DNA of 64,000 bases, from NCBI RefSeq assembly GCF_006265225.1, contig NZ_VDCS01000004.1:1-64000 (forward strand), written 5' to 3'. Below, piece by piece: positions 19,593-27,618 of this stretch. The first letter of the stretch is position 1; every line of letters starts with the position of its first letter. The notes under the pieces were generated by a model. That model did not search any database and was not told the DNA's origin. It saw only the letters and a list, made by a program, of their open reading frames with translations. Both the position numbers and the translations under genes were made by a program. Origin of the DNA: Allotamlana fucoidanivorans. Its GTDB lineage: Bacteria; Bacteroidota; Bacteroidia; Flavobacteriales; Flavobacteriaceae.

Positions 19593-20006
19593 CTAGTTTC
19601 GATCAAATTCAGATATACTGTTTTCTGCGTTCAACTTATTAAACATAAATCTAGCAATCTTCCATTCATCATAAATTTTTTCAAAAACAAAAAGTTCTCT
19701 ATAATCTTCAGTGTTAACCAAGCCTGTATTTGAAACAGTAATAACCGAATTGGTCACAGCAAATGCAAAATCGTGATCAATTTCAATATCTTCAATATAG
19801 ATATCTACTTTCAAGTTTCCCTTTAAAAAAATAGCTTCATGAGCACTCAAAACGTTCTGTAATCCTATAGCCGTCATTGTTTCTGAAGGCATAAACAAAC
19901 TATCTTTACAAAATAGCTGTTCCAGCATTTTGGTATTACCAGTATTTAATGCTGTTTTATAACTCTCTAACAACTCTATTATTTTTTGTTTATCTATTTT
20001 ATCCAT
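19593..20006 (-). CDS. NTF2-like / SnoaL-like domain protein
   Basis: Small cytoplasmic protein of 137 residues with the DUF4440/SnoaL-like layout: an N-terminal helix with IIELLESYKTALNTGN, a conserved LFCKDSLFMP stretch, and beta strands ending in ELFVFEKIYDEWKIARFMFN. This fold serves as a small enzyme or a binding cup, and no catalytic residues can be assigned. It lies 4 bases from the convergent Crp/Fnr gene. Confidence 0.7.
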   Translation of the reverse strand: MDKIDKQKIIELLESYKTALNTGNTKMLEQLFCKDSLFMPSETMTAIGLQNVLSAHEAIFLKGNLKVDIYIEDIEIDHDFAFAVTNSVITVSNTGLVNTEDYRELFVFEKIYDEWKIARFMFNKLNAENSISEFDRN

Positions 20007-20113
20007 GACCTTTTTTTAACATGATTAAATCTTTTCTCTTATAAAAATCAATTGCAATAATGACAATAGTATATTGATATAATTTTCACACACATATCAA
20101 ACCGTTGTGCGCA

Positions 20114-20146
20114 ATAAGCCCAGAACGCGCTTGATTCTGGGCTTAT
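20114..20146. repeat. perfect 12-bp inverted repeat downstream of hdeD-like gene
   Basis: ATAAGCCCAGAA and its exact complement are separated by 9 bases. It lies just after the 3' end of the - strand hdeD-like gene, so a terminator or RNA 3'-stabilising hairpin is likely. No T-run follows on either strand, which is unlike an intrinsic terminator. Confidence 0.5.
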
Positions 20147-20174
20147 GCAACATGTAATTTCTACTACTTCATTT

Positions 20175-20711
20175 TTAGAATTTCAATGATTTTAATTTGA
20201 ATGCTATATTGGTATTAAACAATCCTGAAAGAATAAAACCTACTCCTACCCATATACTTATAGCGAGAGTGCCCACCAATAAATTATTTGTAATGATAAA
20301 ACCTACAATAACAGACAATACCCCACTTATTAAACCAAACCACCAATTTTTAACACCAGTTTTCTTAAAGTTGAAAGACTCTAAAAACGTCATTAGCCCT
20401 GAAATAATAATCCAAAAACCAACTACAAAAGGTAAAGTTATAGCCGTTATTCCTGGACTAGATAACAAAATAAAACCAAACACAATATCTATTATACCAA
20501 TAGTTAAGCTCCATCCCCAATTATTAAATACTTTTCTTGTAGATAAGGCTCCAATCACCTGCATAATTCCTGTGAATAATAAGGTTATACTTAAATAAAT
20601 CCCCATACCTACTAAGGCATCCATAGGATTTCCTACAATAAGGAAGCCTAAAGAAATTAAAACGATACCTCTTAATAATACTAACCACCAATTTTTTTTC
20701 AATGTTTTCAT
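20175..20711 (-). CDS. HdeD / DUF308 family membrane protein
   Basis: Inner-membrane protein of 178 residues with six predicted helices in three hairpins, each carrying the DUF308 pattern of a glycine-rich turn and a hydrophobic run (RGIVLISLGFLIVGNP, GIIDIVFGFILLSSP, GVLSVIVGFIITN). E. coli HdeD is linked to acid resistance at high cell density. The family is common in stress loci, but its molecular role is unclear. The gene is on the same strand as the DUF5335-like gene 90 bases upstream. Confidence 0.82.
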   Translation of the reverse strand: MKTLKKNWWLVLLRGIVLISLGFLIVGNPMDALVGMGIYLSITLLFTGIMQVIGALSTRKVFNNWGWSLTIGIIDIVFGFILLSSPGITAITLPFVVGFWIIISGLMTFLESFNFKKTGVKNWWFGLISGVLSVIVGFIITNNLLVGTLAISIWVGVGFILSGLFNTNIAFKLKSLKF

Positions 20712-20800
20712 AATTTTAAATTTTAAAAGCTTTTCTCAATGCCCTTAGACGATAAACGAAAAAGCCATGTTTGTTTATTATTTTATATTTATTATTTGTT

Positions 20801-21109
20801 TTAAAGTAATCCTACTGTTGTTGTTAAACCCTTTTTATCTAAAATCTTAATTGAGGTGACTTCTCCATTCTCTTGTTCAACCACAAACAATTCTTTTGGA
20901 TAATCCATGTTATGAATATAACCATCAAGGGTTAGCACTAAATCATTGCCTTTTGTTTTAGGATCATAGTTTATAGACTCAAGCACCCCACTTTCAATGA
21001 TTGTTTTGTCTTCAAAATCTATTTTTGCTATTCGCCCCCGGTTTCCTGTTGACAACGTTTGAAGTCTGTTTTGCCAATCTGAAGGTTCTAGTTTTTTAAT
21101 CACTTGCAT
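20801..21109 (-). CDS. DUF5335-like small protein
   Basis: Protein of 102 residues with no signal or membrane segment. The opening EPSDWQNRLQTLSTGNRGR, with a Trp followed by a short helix and a basic turn, then beta-rich segments, resembles DUF5335 proteins. Function unknown. It lies upstream of the HdeD-like gene on the same strand and may share stress regulation with it. Confidence 0.6.
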   Translation of the reverse strand: MQVIKKLEPSDWQNRLQTLSTGNRGRIAKIDFEDKTIIESGVLESINYDPKTKGNDLVLTLDGYIHNMDYPKELFVVEQENGEVTSIKILDKKGLTTTVGLL

Positions 21110-21534
21110 GTTTTTATTATTAAAAATGTTATACTTTGTTTTGTGAAATAATTACACTGCAAAGATGCGAGCTAAATACAGTTTACACTTATAAGGCAGA
21201 TTAATAACGTATCTTAATCTAGATTAAGACTAGAGAACCAATTCTTATTAATGCATTGATAAACAAATAGTTAAAAAACACATGTCTGCATTAACGAAAT
21301 GAGATGTTGCTTTTTTTTTGTAAAAAGAAAGTTGTTTTTAGGGTAAAAAATATGTTTAACCGATAGACACGCACATATAGTTCATAAATACGGTACGTAT
21401 CCTAAATTTTAAAACTAACAATAAGCTCCCTTTAATATTATGATATCTCTATTATAACGTGCTATTTTTATGAATTTACAGCAACTAAATACGTTTTTTA
21501 TTAATAATTTTAAGATATCTAATTACCCGTATTT
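21110..21534. other. intergenic region before the ATP-grasp gene
   Basis: AT-rich 425-base region between divergent genes. A CAAAGATG sequence near 21160 is one base off a - strand TAnnTTTG box for the DUF5335-like gene. No convincing + strand promoter, RNA gene or ORF was found. Confidence 0.5.
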
Positions 21535-22995
21535 ATGTATAAAAATGTACCCATCTTTTCTTCCTATTCGTTTGATAACAAATTTCTAGATGAAGTCTTT
21601 GATTCACAAGGTAATGTAAGAGACATATACAAAACACTTTTTGATTTATATGAGTGTCATAGTATATCAGATTTTGAAACTTTAAATGAGTATGCTAAAA
21701 CTTCTTTTTTTAATCAAGGCATTACATTTCAAGTCTATGGAAATAATGAAACTAAAGAAAAGATTTTTCCTTTTGATTTGTTTCCAAGAATAATAGATCA
21801 TAAAGAATGGCAGCATATAGAAAATGGTGTATTGCAGCGTAGTAAGGCATTAAATTTATTTCTAGAAGACTTATATCACGATCAAAACATTATTAAAGAG
21901 GGTATTGTGCCACAAGCACTTATTGAATCATCGGCTAATTATTTAGAACAGATGAAAGGCTTTGATCCTCCTGGAGGTATTTATAATCATATTTCAGGTA
22001 CAGACTTAATAAAACATTCTGATGGTAATTACTATGTTTTAGAAGATAATATTAGGTGTCCTTCAGGCGTGAGCTATGTAATATGTAACAGAACAGCTTT
22101 AAAACGTGCCTTATTTGGAGTCTTTGATAAATATAAAATACATACGGTTAATGATTACTCCCAAAACCTATTAGATATTCTAGAAACCGTAAAACCTCAA
22201 GGTGTCGATAAACCCAACTGTGTAGTACTTACACCTGGTGTTTTTAACTCGGCCTATTATGAACACTCATATTTGGCTAAAGGCATGGGGGTTGAGTTGG
22301 TTGAAGGTCGTGATCTTTTTGTAGAAAAAGGATTTGTTTACATGAAAACCATCAACGGGCCTAAAAAAGTTGATGTTATTTATAGAAGAATTGATGATGC
22401 CTTTCTGGATCCTGAAGTTTTTAATCCCGACTCGGTATTAGGTGTTCCTGGATTGTTTTCGGCTTATAAAACAGGTAACGTATGTTTGGCGAATGCGCCG
22501 GGCACTGGAGTGGCTGATGATAAAGCCATTTACACTTATATGCCAGAAATTATAAAATATTACTTGGGGGAATCTCCTATTCTTAAAAATGTACACACCT
22601 ATCATTGTAACCGAAAAGATGATCTTGAATATGTTTTAAATAATATTGCATCTCTAGTGGTTAAACCTGTTGATGAAGCTGGTGGTTATGGTATTTTTAT
22701 CGGAAATAAATTATCAAAAAAAGAGATTGAAGATGTTAAAAAAATTATTTTAAAAACACCTAGAAAGTACATTGCGCAACCTATAATGTCGCTTTCTGTA
22801 CATTCTACTTATATAGAAGATGAAAAATCTTTTGAACCCAGGCATGTAGATTTGCGTACGTTTACTTTACTTGGAAAAGATAAAAGTTATGTGCTAAAAA
22901 GTGGTTTAACCAGAGTTGCACTGAAGAAAGGAAATTTAGTTGTTAATTCTTCGCAAGGCGGTGGATCAAAAGATACTTGGGTATTAAAAAAATAG
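21535..22995 (+). CDS. circularly permuted type 2 ATP-grasp protein (stand-alone)
   Basis: Predicted ATP-dependent carboxylate-amine ligase of 486 residues (DUF404/DUF407 family). Family blocks seen are PFDLFPRII (79-87), VLEDNIRCPSGVSY (168-181), VDVIYRRIDDAFLDP (279-293), a glycine-rich nucleotide-binding loop KPVDEAGGYGIF (377-388), and NSSQGGGSKDTWV near the end. It would form peptide or isopeptide bonds; the substrate is unknown. The gene is 6 bases upstream of a free-standing alpha-E gene, and a fused copy of both domains is encoded on the opposite strand at 25053-27608. Compared with that copy, this one keeps a canonical GGYG loop. Confidence 0.9.
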   Translation: MYKNVPIFSSYSFDNKFLDEVFDSQGNVRDIYKTLFDLYECHSISDFETLNEYAKTSFFNQGITFQVYGNNETKEKIFPFDLFPRIIDHKEWQHIENGVLQRSKALNLFLEDLYHDQNIIKEGIVPQALIESSANYLEQMKGFDPPGGIYNHISGTDLIKHSDGNYYVLEDNIRCPSGVSYVICNRTALKRALFGVFDKYKIHTVNDYSQNLLDILETVKPQGVDKPNCVVLTPGVFNSAYYEHSYLAKGMGVELVEGRDLFVEKGFVYMKTINGPKKVDVIYRRIDDAFLDPEVFNPDSVLGVPGLFSAYKTGNVCLANAPGTGVADDKAIYTYMPEIIKYYLGESPILKNVHTYHCNRKDDLEYVLNNIASLVVKPVDEAGGYGIFIGNKLSKKEIEDVKKIILKTPRKYIAQPIMSLSVHSTYIEDEKSFEPRHVDLRTFTLLGKDKSYVLKSGLTRVALKKGNLVVNSSQGGGSKDTWVLKK

Positions 22996-23001
22996 AAATT
23001 T

Positions 23002-23952
23002 ATGTTAGCAAGAGTTGCAGATAATTTATTTTGGATGAGCAGGTATATAGAACGCTCAGAACATGTAGCACGGTATTTAAGGGTTAATTACTTTTCTTCA
23101 TTAGACGCCCCTAATGAACTGTCTCAATCTAGACAATTTGTATTGAGGTCATTACTTTTTATGGTAGGAGACCCTATAAAAGACGATACACATGTAGCAG
23201 AAACAGATGTGCTCTATAACATTTGTTTAAACCTTAAAAAATCATATTCCATTATAAATTGCGTGAAATTGGCTCGTGAAAATGCTAATAGCTCGCGTGA
23301 TTTAATCTCTACCGAATTATATGAAGCTATAAACAAGTTTTATCATTTCGTTTTAAACTATTCCTCTGATTATTTGGTTACCAAAGGATTGTATGATTTT
23401 GCCACGCATATTATAGAGTTTACCGCTATATTGAAAGCAAAAATTAGATGCACCTTACTGTATGATGAAGTATATTCTATAATTAATCTTGGGCTTAACA
23501 TGGAAAGAGCTACCCAAGTTATTAGAATAATAAATGCTAAGTATAACGATATACAAGCCATTGAACTTAAAAGAGAAGAAGGCGCTTTGGTTGCTCCTAC
23601 ACTAGAATGGGATACCTTATTAAGATGTGTTGAGTCTTATGACATGATGAGACGCTTTACCAGAGAAACCCCAAATAGCATTAATACGTTAGATTTCCTA
23701 ATATTGAATCACCAGTGCCCAAGATCAGTTATTAATAGTCTTTCTGATGTGGCACAACACATACAGGTGTTATCAGATGACATAAAACCCAAAAAAGGAA
23801 CTACTGCATTTTTAGTTAATAAAATTTATGCTGAGTACCAGTATAAATACATTGAAGAAATTGAAGTAGATTTTAGAACATTTATTGAAAAAATACTAAA
23901 TAAATTAGTTGAAATCAGTAAAAAAATGGAAGAAGAATTTTTCTATCATTAA
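23002..23952 (+). CDS. alpha-E domain protein (DUF403)
   Basis: All-helical protein of 316 residues opening with LARVADNLFWMSRYIERSEH, the strongly conserved start of alpha-E proteins. These nearly always accompany a circularly permuted ATP-grasp ligase and are predicted to act with it in amide-bond formation. It directly follows the ATP-grasp gene (6-base gap), so the two form one operon. No catalytic residues are assigned for the family. Confidence 0.9.
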   Translation: MLARVADNLFWMSRYIERSEHVARYLRVNYFSSLDAPNELSQSRQFVLRSLLFMVGDPIKDDTHVAETDVLYNICLNLKKSYSIINCVKLARENANSSRDLISTELYEAINKFYHFVLNYSSDYLVTKGLYDFATHIIEFTAILKAKIRCTLLYDEVYSIINLGLNMERATQVIRIINAKYNDIQAIELKREEGALVAPTLEWDTLLRCVESYDMMRRFTRETPNSINTLDFLILNHQCPRSVINSLSDVAQHIQVLSDDIKPKKGTTAFLVNKIYAEYQYKYIEEIEVDFRTFIEKILNKLVEISKKMEEEFFYH

Positions 23953-23991
23953 CTAGAAAAACCTAGTCATTTTATATTCTAATAGTTCTGA

Positions 23992-24031
23992 AACGCTTTT
24001 TTCTGTAATTTAATACCATGAAAAAAGCGTT
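23992..24031. repeat. 11-bp inverted repeat overlapping a micro-ORF start
   Basis: AACGCTTTTTT at 23992-24002 and AAAAAAGCGTT at 24021-24031 can pair with an 18-base loop. The right arm begins immediately after the ATG at 24018, so the hairpin could expose the start codon in its loop or end transcripts of the alpha-E operon. There is no T-run after the 3' arm, which argues against a classical terminator. Confidence 0.45.
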
Positions 24032-24101
24032 AATGCAATCTAATAACATCACAGAAGCTGATGAGTCATTAATTCAGCAACAACAGCAACAGCAGCAGTA
24101 A
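24018..24101 (+). CDS. 27-residue peptide with C-terminal polyglutamine tail (candidate)
   Basis: A short ORF that begins MKKALMQSNNITEADES, continues with LI, and ends in eight consecutive glutamines before TAA. It lies 66 bases after the alpha-E gene, on the same strand, and 19 bases before the convergent transglutaminase gene. A glutamine tail between two amide-ligase genes and transglutaminases would suit a peptide substrate, but this is only inference. The ORF is too short to be certain it is translated, and no ribosome-binding site is seen (weak evidence in Bacteroidota, where such sites are often absent). The CAA/CAG run could also be simple-repeat DNA. Confidence 0.35.
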   Translation: MKKALMQSNNITEADESLIQQQQQQQQ

Positions 24102-24120
24102 ATAAAGGTTTAAGTAAATT

Positions 24121-25044
24121 TTACTGAATTGTTTCTTGACTAGACGCTGCCTTGCTATTTAATGCTTTTATATCAACCGATACATTAAGTTTACTTGTTC
24201 CTGAGCTGTAAACTACCCCCTTTAAGGGTGGTACATCATAATAATCTCTTCCCCAGCCAACAACAATATGCTGGTTTTCTGGAATAGTATTATTCGTTGG
24301 GTCAAAATCAACCCAACCATATCCTGGAATAAATACTGCAAACCAGGCATGTGAGGCATCAGCTCCAATAAGTTTAGGCTTTCCAGGGGGTGGTACTGTT
24401 TCTATATAACCACTAATATAGCGTGCTGGCAACCCCACACTCCGTAAGCAAGCAATTCCTATTTGTGCAAAATCCTGACACACACCTTTCTTTTCTTCCA
24501 TAACCACACTTAAAGGTGTTGAAACACTGGTAAAGCCCGAAACAAAACTAAAATCAACATAAATACGTTGCATAAGCTCTTTGGTCGCTTCAAAAACAGA
24601 ACGATTTGGTTTAAAGGATTCTAAAGCATATGCCTTAATGTTCGCTTTACTGTTTTTAATTAAAATAGAATCTAAAATAAATTGCTTAGGCTCAAAATTT
24701 TCTTTGGTATTCCTATTCAAACTATTCAAAGCTTCCTCTAAAGTCACTTTAACACTCTCCTCTGAATAAAAACTGTTCTTGATAGCGGTATAGTCTCTAG
24801 ATATTTTACAGATTGAAGTCACCTCTAACTTTTTATGCGCTTTCTGAATAGAAAAACGGGTCACATTATTACCAAAAAAATCTTTACGTTCAGAAAACTC
24901 TGTAGGCTCAGGATTAATAGCTACATGATACTCTAAAAGTTTTTGTCCAGGAGATTGCCTTGGCTTAATAGTAGCTATATTATGGCAAAACACAACTTCC
25001 TCGCTATAACTATACTCTGTGATATGTGTAATAAGAAAATCCAT
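24121..25044 (-). CDS. bacterial transglutaminase-like protein
   Basis: Papain-fold protein of 307 residues with the bacterial transglutaminase N-terminal beta domain (about 1-85) and a catalytic core. The triad is C189 (KKGVCQDFA), H232 (ASHAWFAV) and D248 (DFDPTNN). Known relatives are predicted to be amidases, peptidases or transglutaminases acting on amide bonds. It is the last gene of a three-gene - strand operon (8 bases from the ATP-grasp/alpha-E fusion). No signal peptide is seen, so it probably acts in the cytoplasm. Confidence 0.9.
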   Translation of the reverse strand: MDFLITHITEYSYSEEVVFCHNIATIKPRQSPGQKLLEYHVAINPEPTEFSERKDFFGNNVTRFSIQKAHKKLEVTSICKISRDYTAIKNSFYSEESVKVTLEEALNSLNRNTKENFEPKQFILDSILIKNSKANIKAYALESFKPNRSVFEATKELMQRIYVDFSFVSGFTSVSTPLSVVMEEKKGVCQDFAQIGIACLRSVGLPARYISGYIETVPPPGKPKLIGADASHAWFAVFIPGYGWVDFDPTNNTIPENQHIVVGWGRDYYDVPPLKGVVYSSGTSKLNVSVDIKALNSKAASSQETIQ

Positions 25045-25052
25045 AGTCTTAA

Positions 25053-27608
25053 TTAGCTAAACTGTTGTCTTGTGAGCTGACTCTGATCATTCACATGATT
25101 AAAATACGTATCGGAAATGGTTTTAGAGGTTTTATAAAGCAAGGCATTTAACTCTGACAATAAGTTGTTTAAATTTTCCCTCAAATACATGTTTTCTTCA
25201 GAAACAGAGACTAAATTGGCAACTGAAGCCAATCTTAGCTTTGAAAAAGCTTCAAAAATAGGTTTTTCATAATCTTGTAATGCTCCTTTAACTTTAGAGT
25301 GCGGTAAATGAATAATATCCTTTCTAACCCTATTTACCAAATAGGTAAGAGAACGTGCATATTTAGTATCTAAAAGAATGAGGGAAATCACACTACTAAT
25401 ATTAATATATGAACGATAACTATATCTATAAATATTTAAACTTTCATGGCTGTGTAACATGGCTTCTAAAATTTCATATTCAATATAATCATCCGTTACC
25501 ACGGTTAACATGCTCTGAAAATTAGATACATTTAAAATAACGCGTTCAAGGTTAAGACCAATAAAATACAGTAAAAGTCCCTGATCTACCAAAATACTCT
25601 CTTCAATTAATCCCATAAAGGCAATAAGCCGCGTAATTAATTGATCTAGAACTTTAATTAATGCTTTATAGGATACGGATTCTTCATCTGCATTGATAAC
25701 GGGATCCCAAATTTGATGAATACTTTCAAACACACGCCACATATCGGTGGACCACAGGTTTCTAATGGAGTAATACGAATTACTAAACATAGATAACGTA
25801 TGCGCTAAGCTACCTACTTTATTCTTATCAACTATAACAGCAATGAGTTCTTCTCTGATATTTGAAATTGAAGGTTTTCCTTTATCTCCCACAAAACCCG
25901 GATAGGTATTTGTGAGTTGTGTTACCGAACGCAGTAAAATACTCAGTTTGGTATTGGTTTCTAAATCAATATCCTCTTCATTATTAATCATTTGATTAAG
26001 CACCATCCTTAAATGCCTACTAGTAACCAAAGCTCTACCAATATAACGTCCTGCCCAGTATAAATTCTCGGCAGTTAAACTAGGTAAATCATTTAACCCA
26101 GTGGCAACTGGAGTAACATTGGTTTCAACTCTTGGCGCTTTTATTTTTGATGCATTTTCATCTATAATGCAAAAATCCTTACTGGTTCCGCCACGCTGGT
26201 TACTTACCCGAACAGTTTCTTTTGTTGAAGATACTCTAACTAACCCACCAGACATAACACTATAACCCTCAGTATTAGCAATAGTGAATGCTCTACAAAC
26301 CATATTTCTAGGTTCAAGTTTGCCATTCACAAAATTAGGTACTGTTGAAAACTTTATTTTTTCTTGAGCAACGTATAAATACGGGCGGCTTTTTATTTTA
26401 TTTTTTAATTTTTCTAATTCTTGTGTGTTTAAAAACTCTGCAAACACAATACTTTCTCGGTTAGATTTATCTATTCGTTTGATTACTAACTTGGAAATAT
26501 CAGACATTACATGATCTAATTCTTTCTTTTGTCCGCACCACCAAGTGGCAATTTGGGGTAAGATTAATTTTTCGTCTAAAAAATATTTAGCCACGGCAGG
26601 CATAAAAGGAATAAGCCCTGAGTTTTCAATGATACCAACCCCTACAGGATTAATAATGCTTACATTTCTTCGCCTAACAACATCTAATAAGCCGGCAACA
26701 CCTAAATAAGAATCTTCTCTTAATTCTAACGGGTCAACAAACACATCATCTACCCTTCTATACACCACATCAACTTGCTTTAAAGCTTTAAGGGACTTCA
26801 TCCAAAGCTTTCCGTCTCGAACTACCAAATCACTACCGCGTACTAAAGGAAACCCGTAATAAGAGGCTAAATAAGCATGTTCAAAATAGGTTTCATTATG
26901 TGGTCCTGGCGTGAGAACAACAACCGTTGGATTTAATGTTTTAGCTGGAGCTGATTGGATTAACAGCTGGTTAAAATCATTGAAAAACCGGTCTTGATCA
27001 CCAACATGTATGCTTCTGTATACATGAGGCAGTACCCGACTAGAAATTGTTCTATTTTCTAAGGAATACCCCATTCCTGAAGGTGCTTGTGCCCTATCAT
27101 TAACCACCCACATTCTTCCATCTGGGCCTCTAGACAAATCAGCTGCATAAACGGACAGGTATTTTTCTGTATTCAGCTGAATACCATCACACTGCCTTAA
27201 AAAGCCTCTATGCCCAAAAATGACCTCATGAGGAATTATTCCGTTTTTAAGCAATTCTCTATTGCCATAAACATCCTTAACTACTAAATCAAGTAATGTA
27301 GCTCTTTGCTGTAACCCTTTCTCAACATCGTTCCACTCATTTTTGTGCATTATGAAAGGCACAAGATTCAAACTCCATGGACGATTAAGGCCTTTGGGGT
27401 CATTATAAACGTTGTAGGTAATACCATTTTCGGCCAAATTCCAATCAATTTCTTTTTGTCTAGAAATTAATTCGTCGCGCCCCAAGGTTTTTAACGTGTC
27501 GTATAAATTCTTCCAAGTCGTTTTAACCTGCTTGTTTTCATGAAACATCTCATCGTAAGACACCCCATCAAAATAGTTTTCAATTAATGACTCAACATCC
27601 AGCTTCAT
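25053..27608 (-). CDS. fused circularly permuted ATP-grasp / alpha-E protein
   Basis: Protein of 851 residues that joins both modules encoded separately at 21535-23952. The ATP-grasp part is about 1-482 (NDRAQAPSGMGYSLENR at 170-186, VDVVYRRVDDVFVDP at 279-293, RGGTSKDFC near 472-480). The alpha-E part is about 505-840 and opens with LTAENLYWAGRYIGRA. Where the stand-alone copy has GGYG, this one has KRIDKSNRESIVF (377-389), so the nucleotide loop differs. The operon order is DUF2126-transglutaminase, this gene, transglutaminase, with gaps of 10 and 8 bases. Confidence 0.92.
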   Translation of the reverse strand: MKLDVESLIENYFDGVSYDEMFHENKQVKTTWKNLYDTLKTLGRDELISRQKEIDWNLAENGITYNVYNDPKGLNRPWSLNLVPFIMHKNEWNDVEKGLQQRATLLDLVVKDVYGNRELLKNGIIPHEVIFGHRGFLRQCDGIQLNTEKYLSVYAADLSRGPDGRMWVVNDRAQAPSGMGYSLENRTISSRVLPHVYRSIHVGDQDRFFNDFNQLLIQSAPAKTLNPTVVVLTPGPHNETYFEHAYLASYYGFPLVRGSDLVVRDGKLWMKSLKALKQVDVVYRRVDDVFVDPLELREDSYLGVAGLLDVVRRRNVSIINPVGVGIIENSGLIPFMPAVAKYFLDEKLILPQIATWWCGQKKELDHVMSDISKLVIKRIDKSNRESIVFAEFLNTQELEKLKNKIKSRPYLYVAQEKIKFSTVPNFVNGKLEPRNMVCRAFTIANTEGYSVMSGGLVRVSSTKETVRVSNQRGGTSKDFCIIDENASKIKAPRVETNVTPVATGLNDLPSLTAENLYWAGRYIGRALVTSRHLRMVLNQMINNEEDIDLETNTKLSILLRSVTQLTNTYPGFVGDKGKPSISNIREELIAVIVDKNKVGSLAHTLSMFSNSYYSIRNLWSTDMWRVFESIHQIWDPVINADEESVSYKALIKVLDQLITRLIAFMGLIEESILVDQGLLLYFIGLNLERVILNVSNFQSMLTVVTDDYIEYEILEAMLHSHESLNIYRYSYRSYINISSVISLILLDTKYARSLTYLVNRVRKDIIHLPHSKVKGALQDYEKPIFEAFSKLRLASVANLVSVSEENMYLRENLNNLLSELNALLYKTSKTISDTYFNHVNDQSQLTRQQFS

Positions 27609-27618
27609 TAGAACTTCA

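Noticed and set aside
20197-20598. 133-codon + strand frame
   Set aside because: It is the antisense shadow of the hdeD-like gene, which has a clear membrane-protein pattern.
24075-24098. CAA/CAG run as a CRISPR-like or simple-sequence repeat only
   Set aside because: Too short for an array and in frame with an ATG-started ORF, so reported as a candidate peptide instead, with low confidence.
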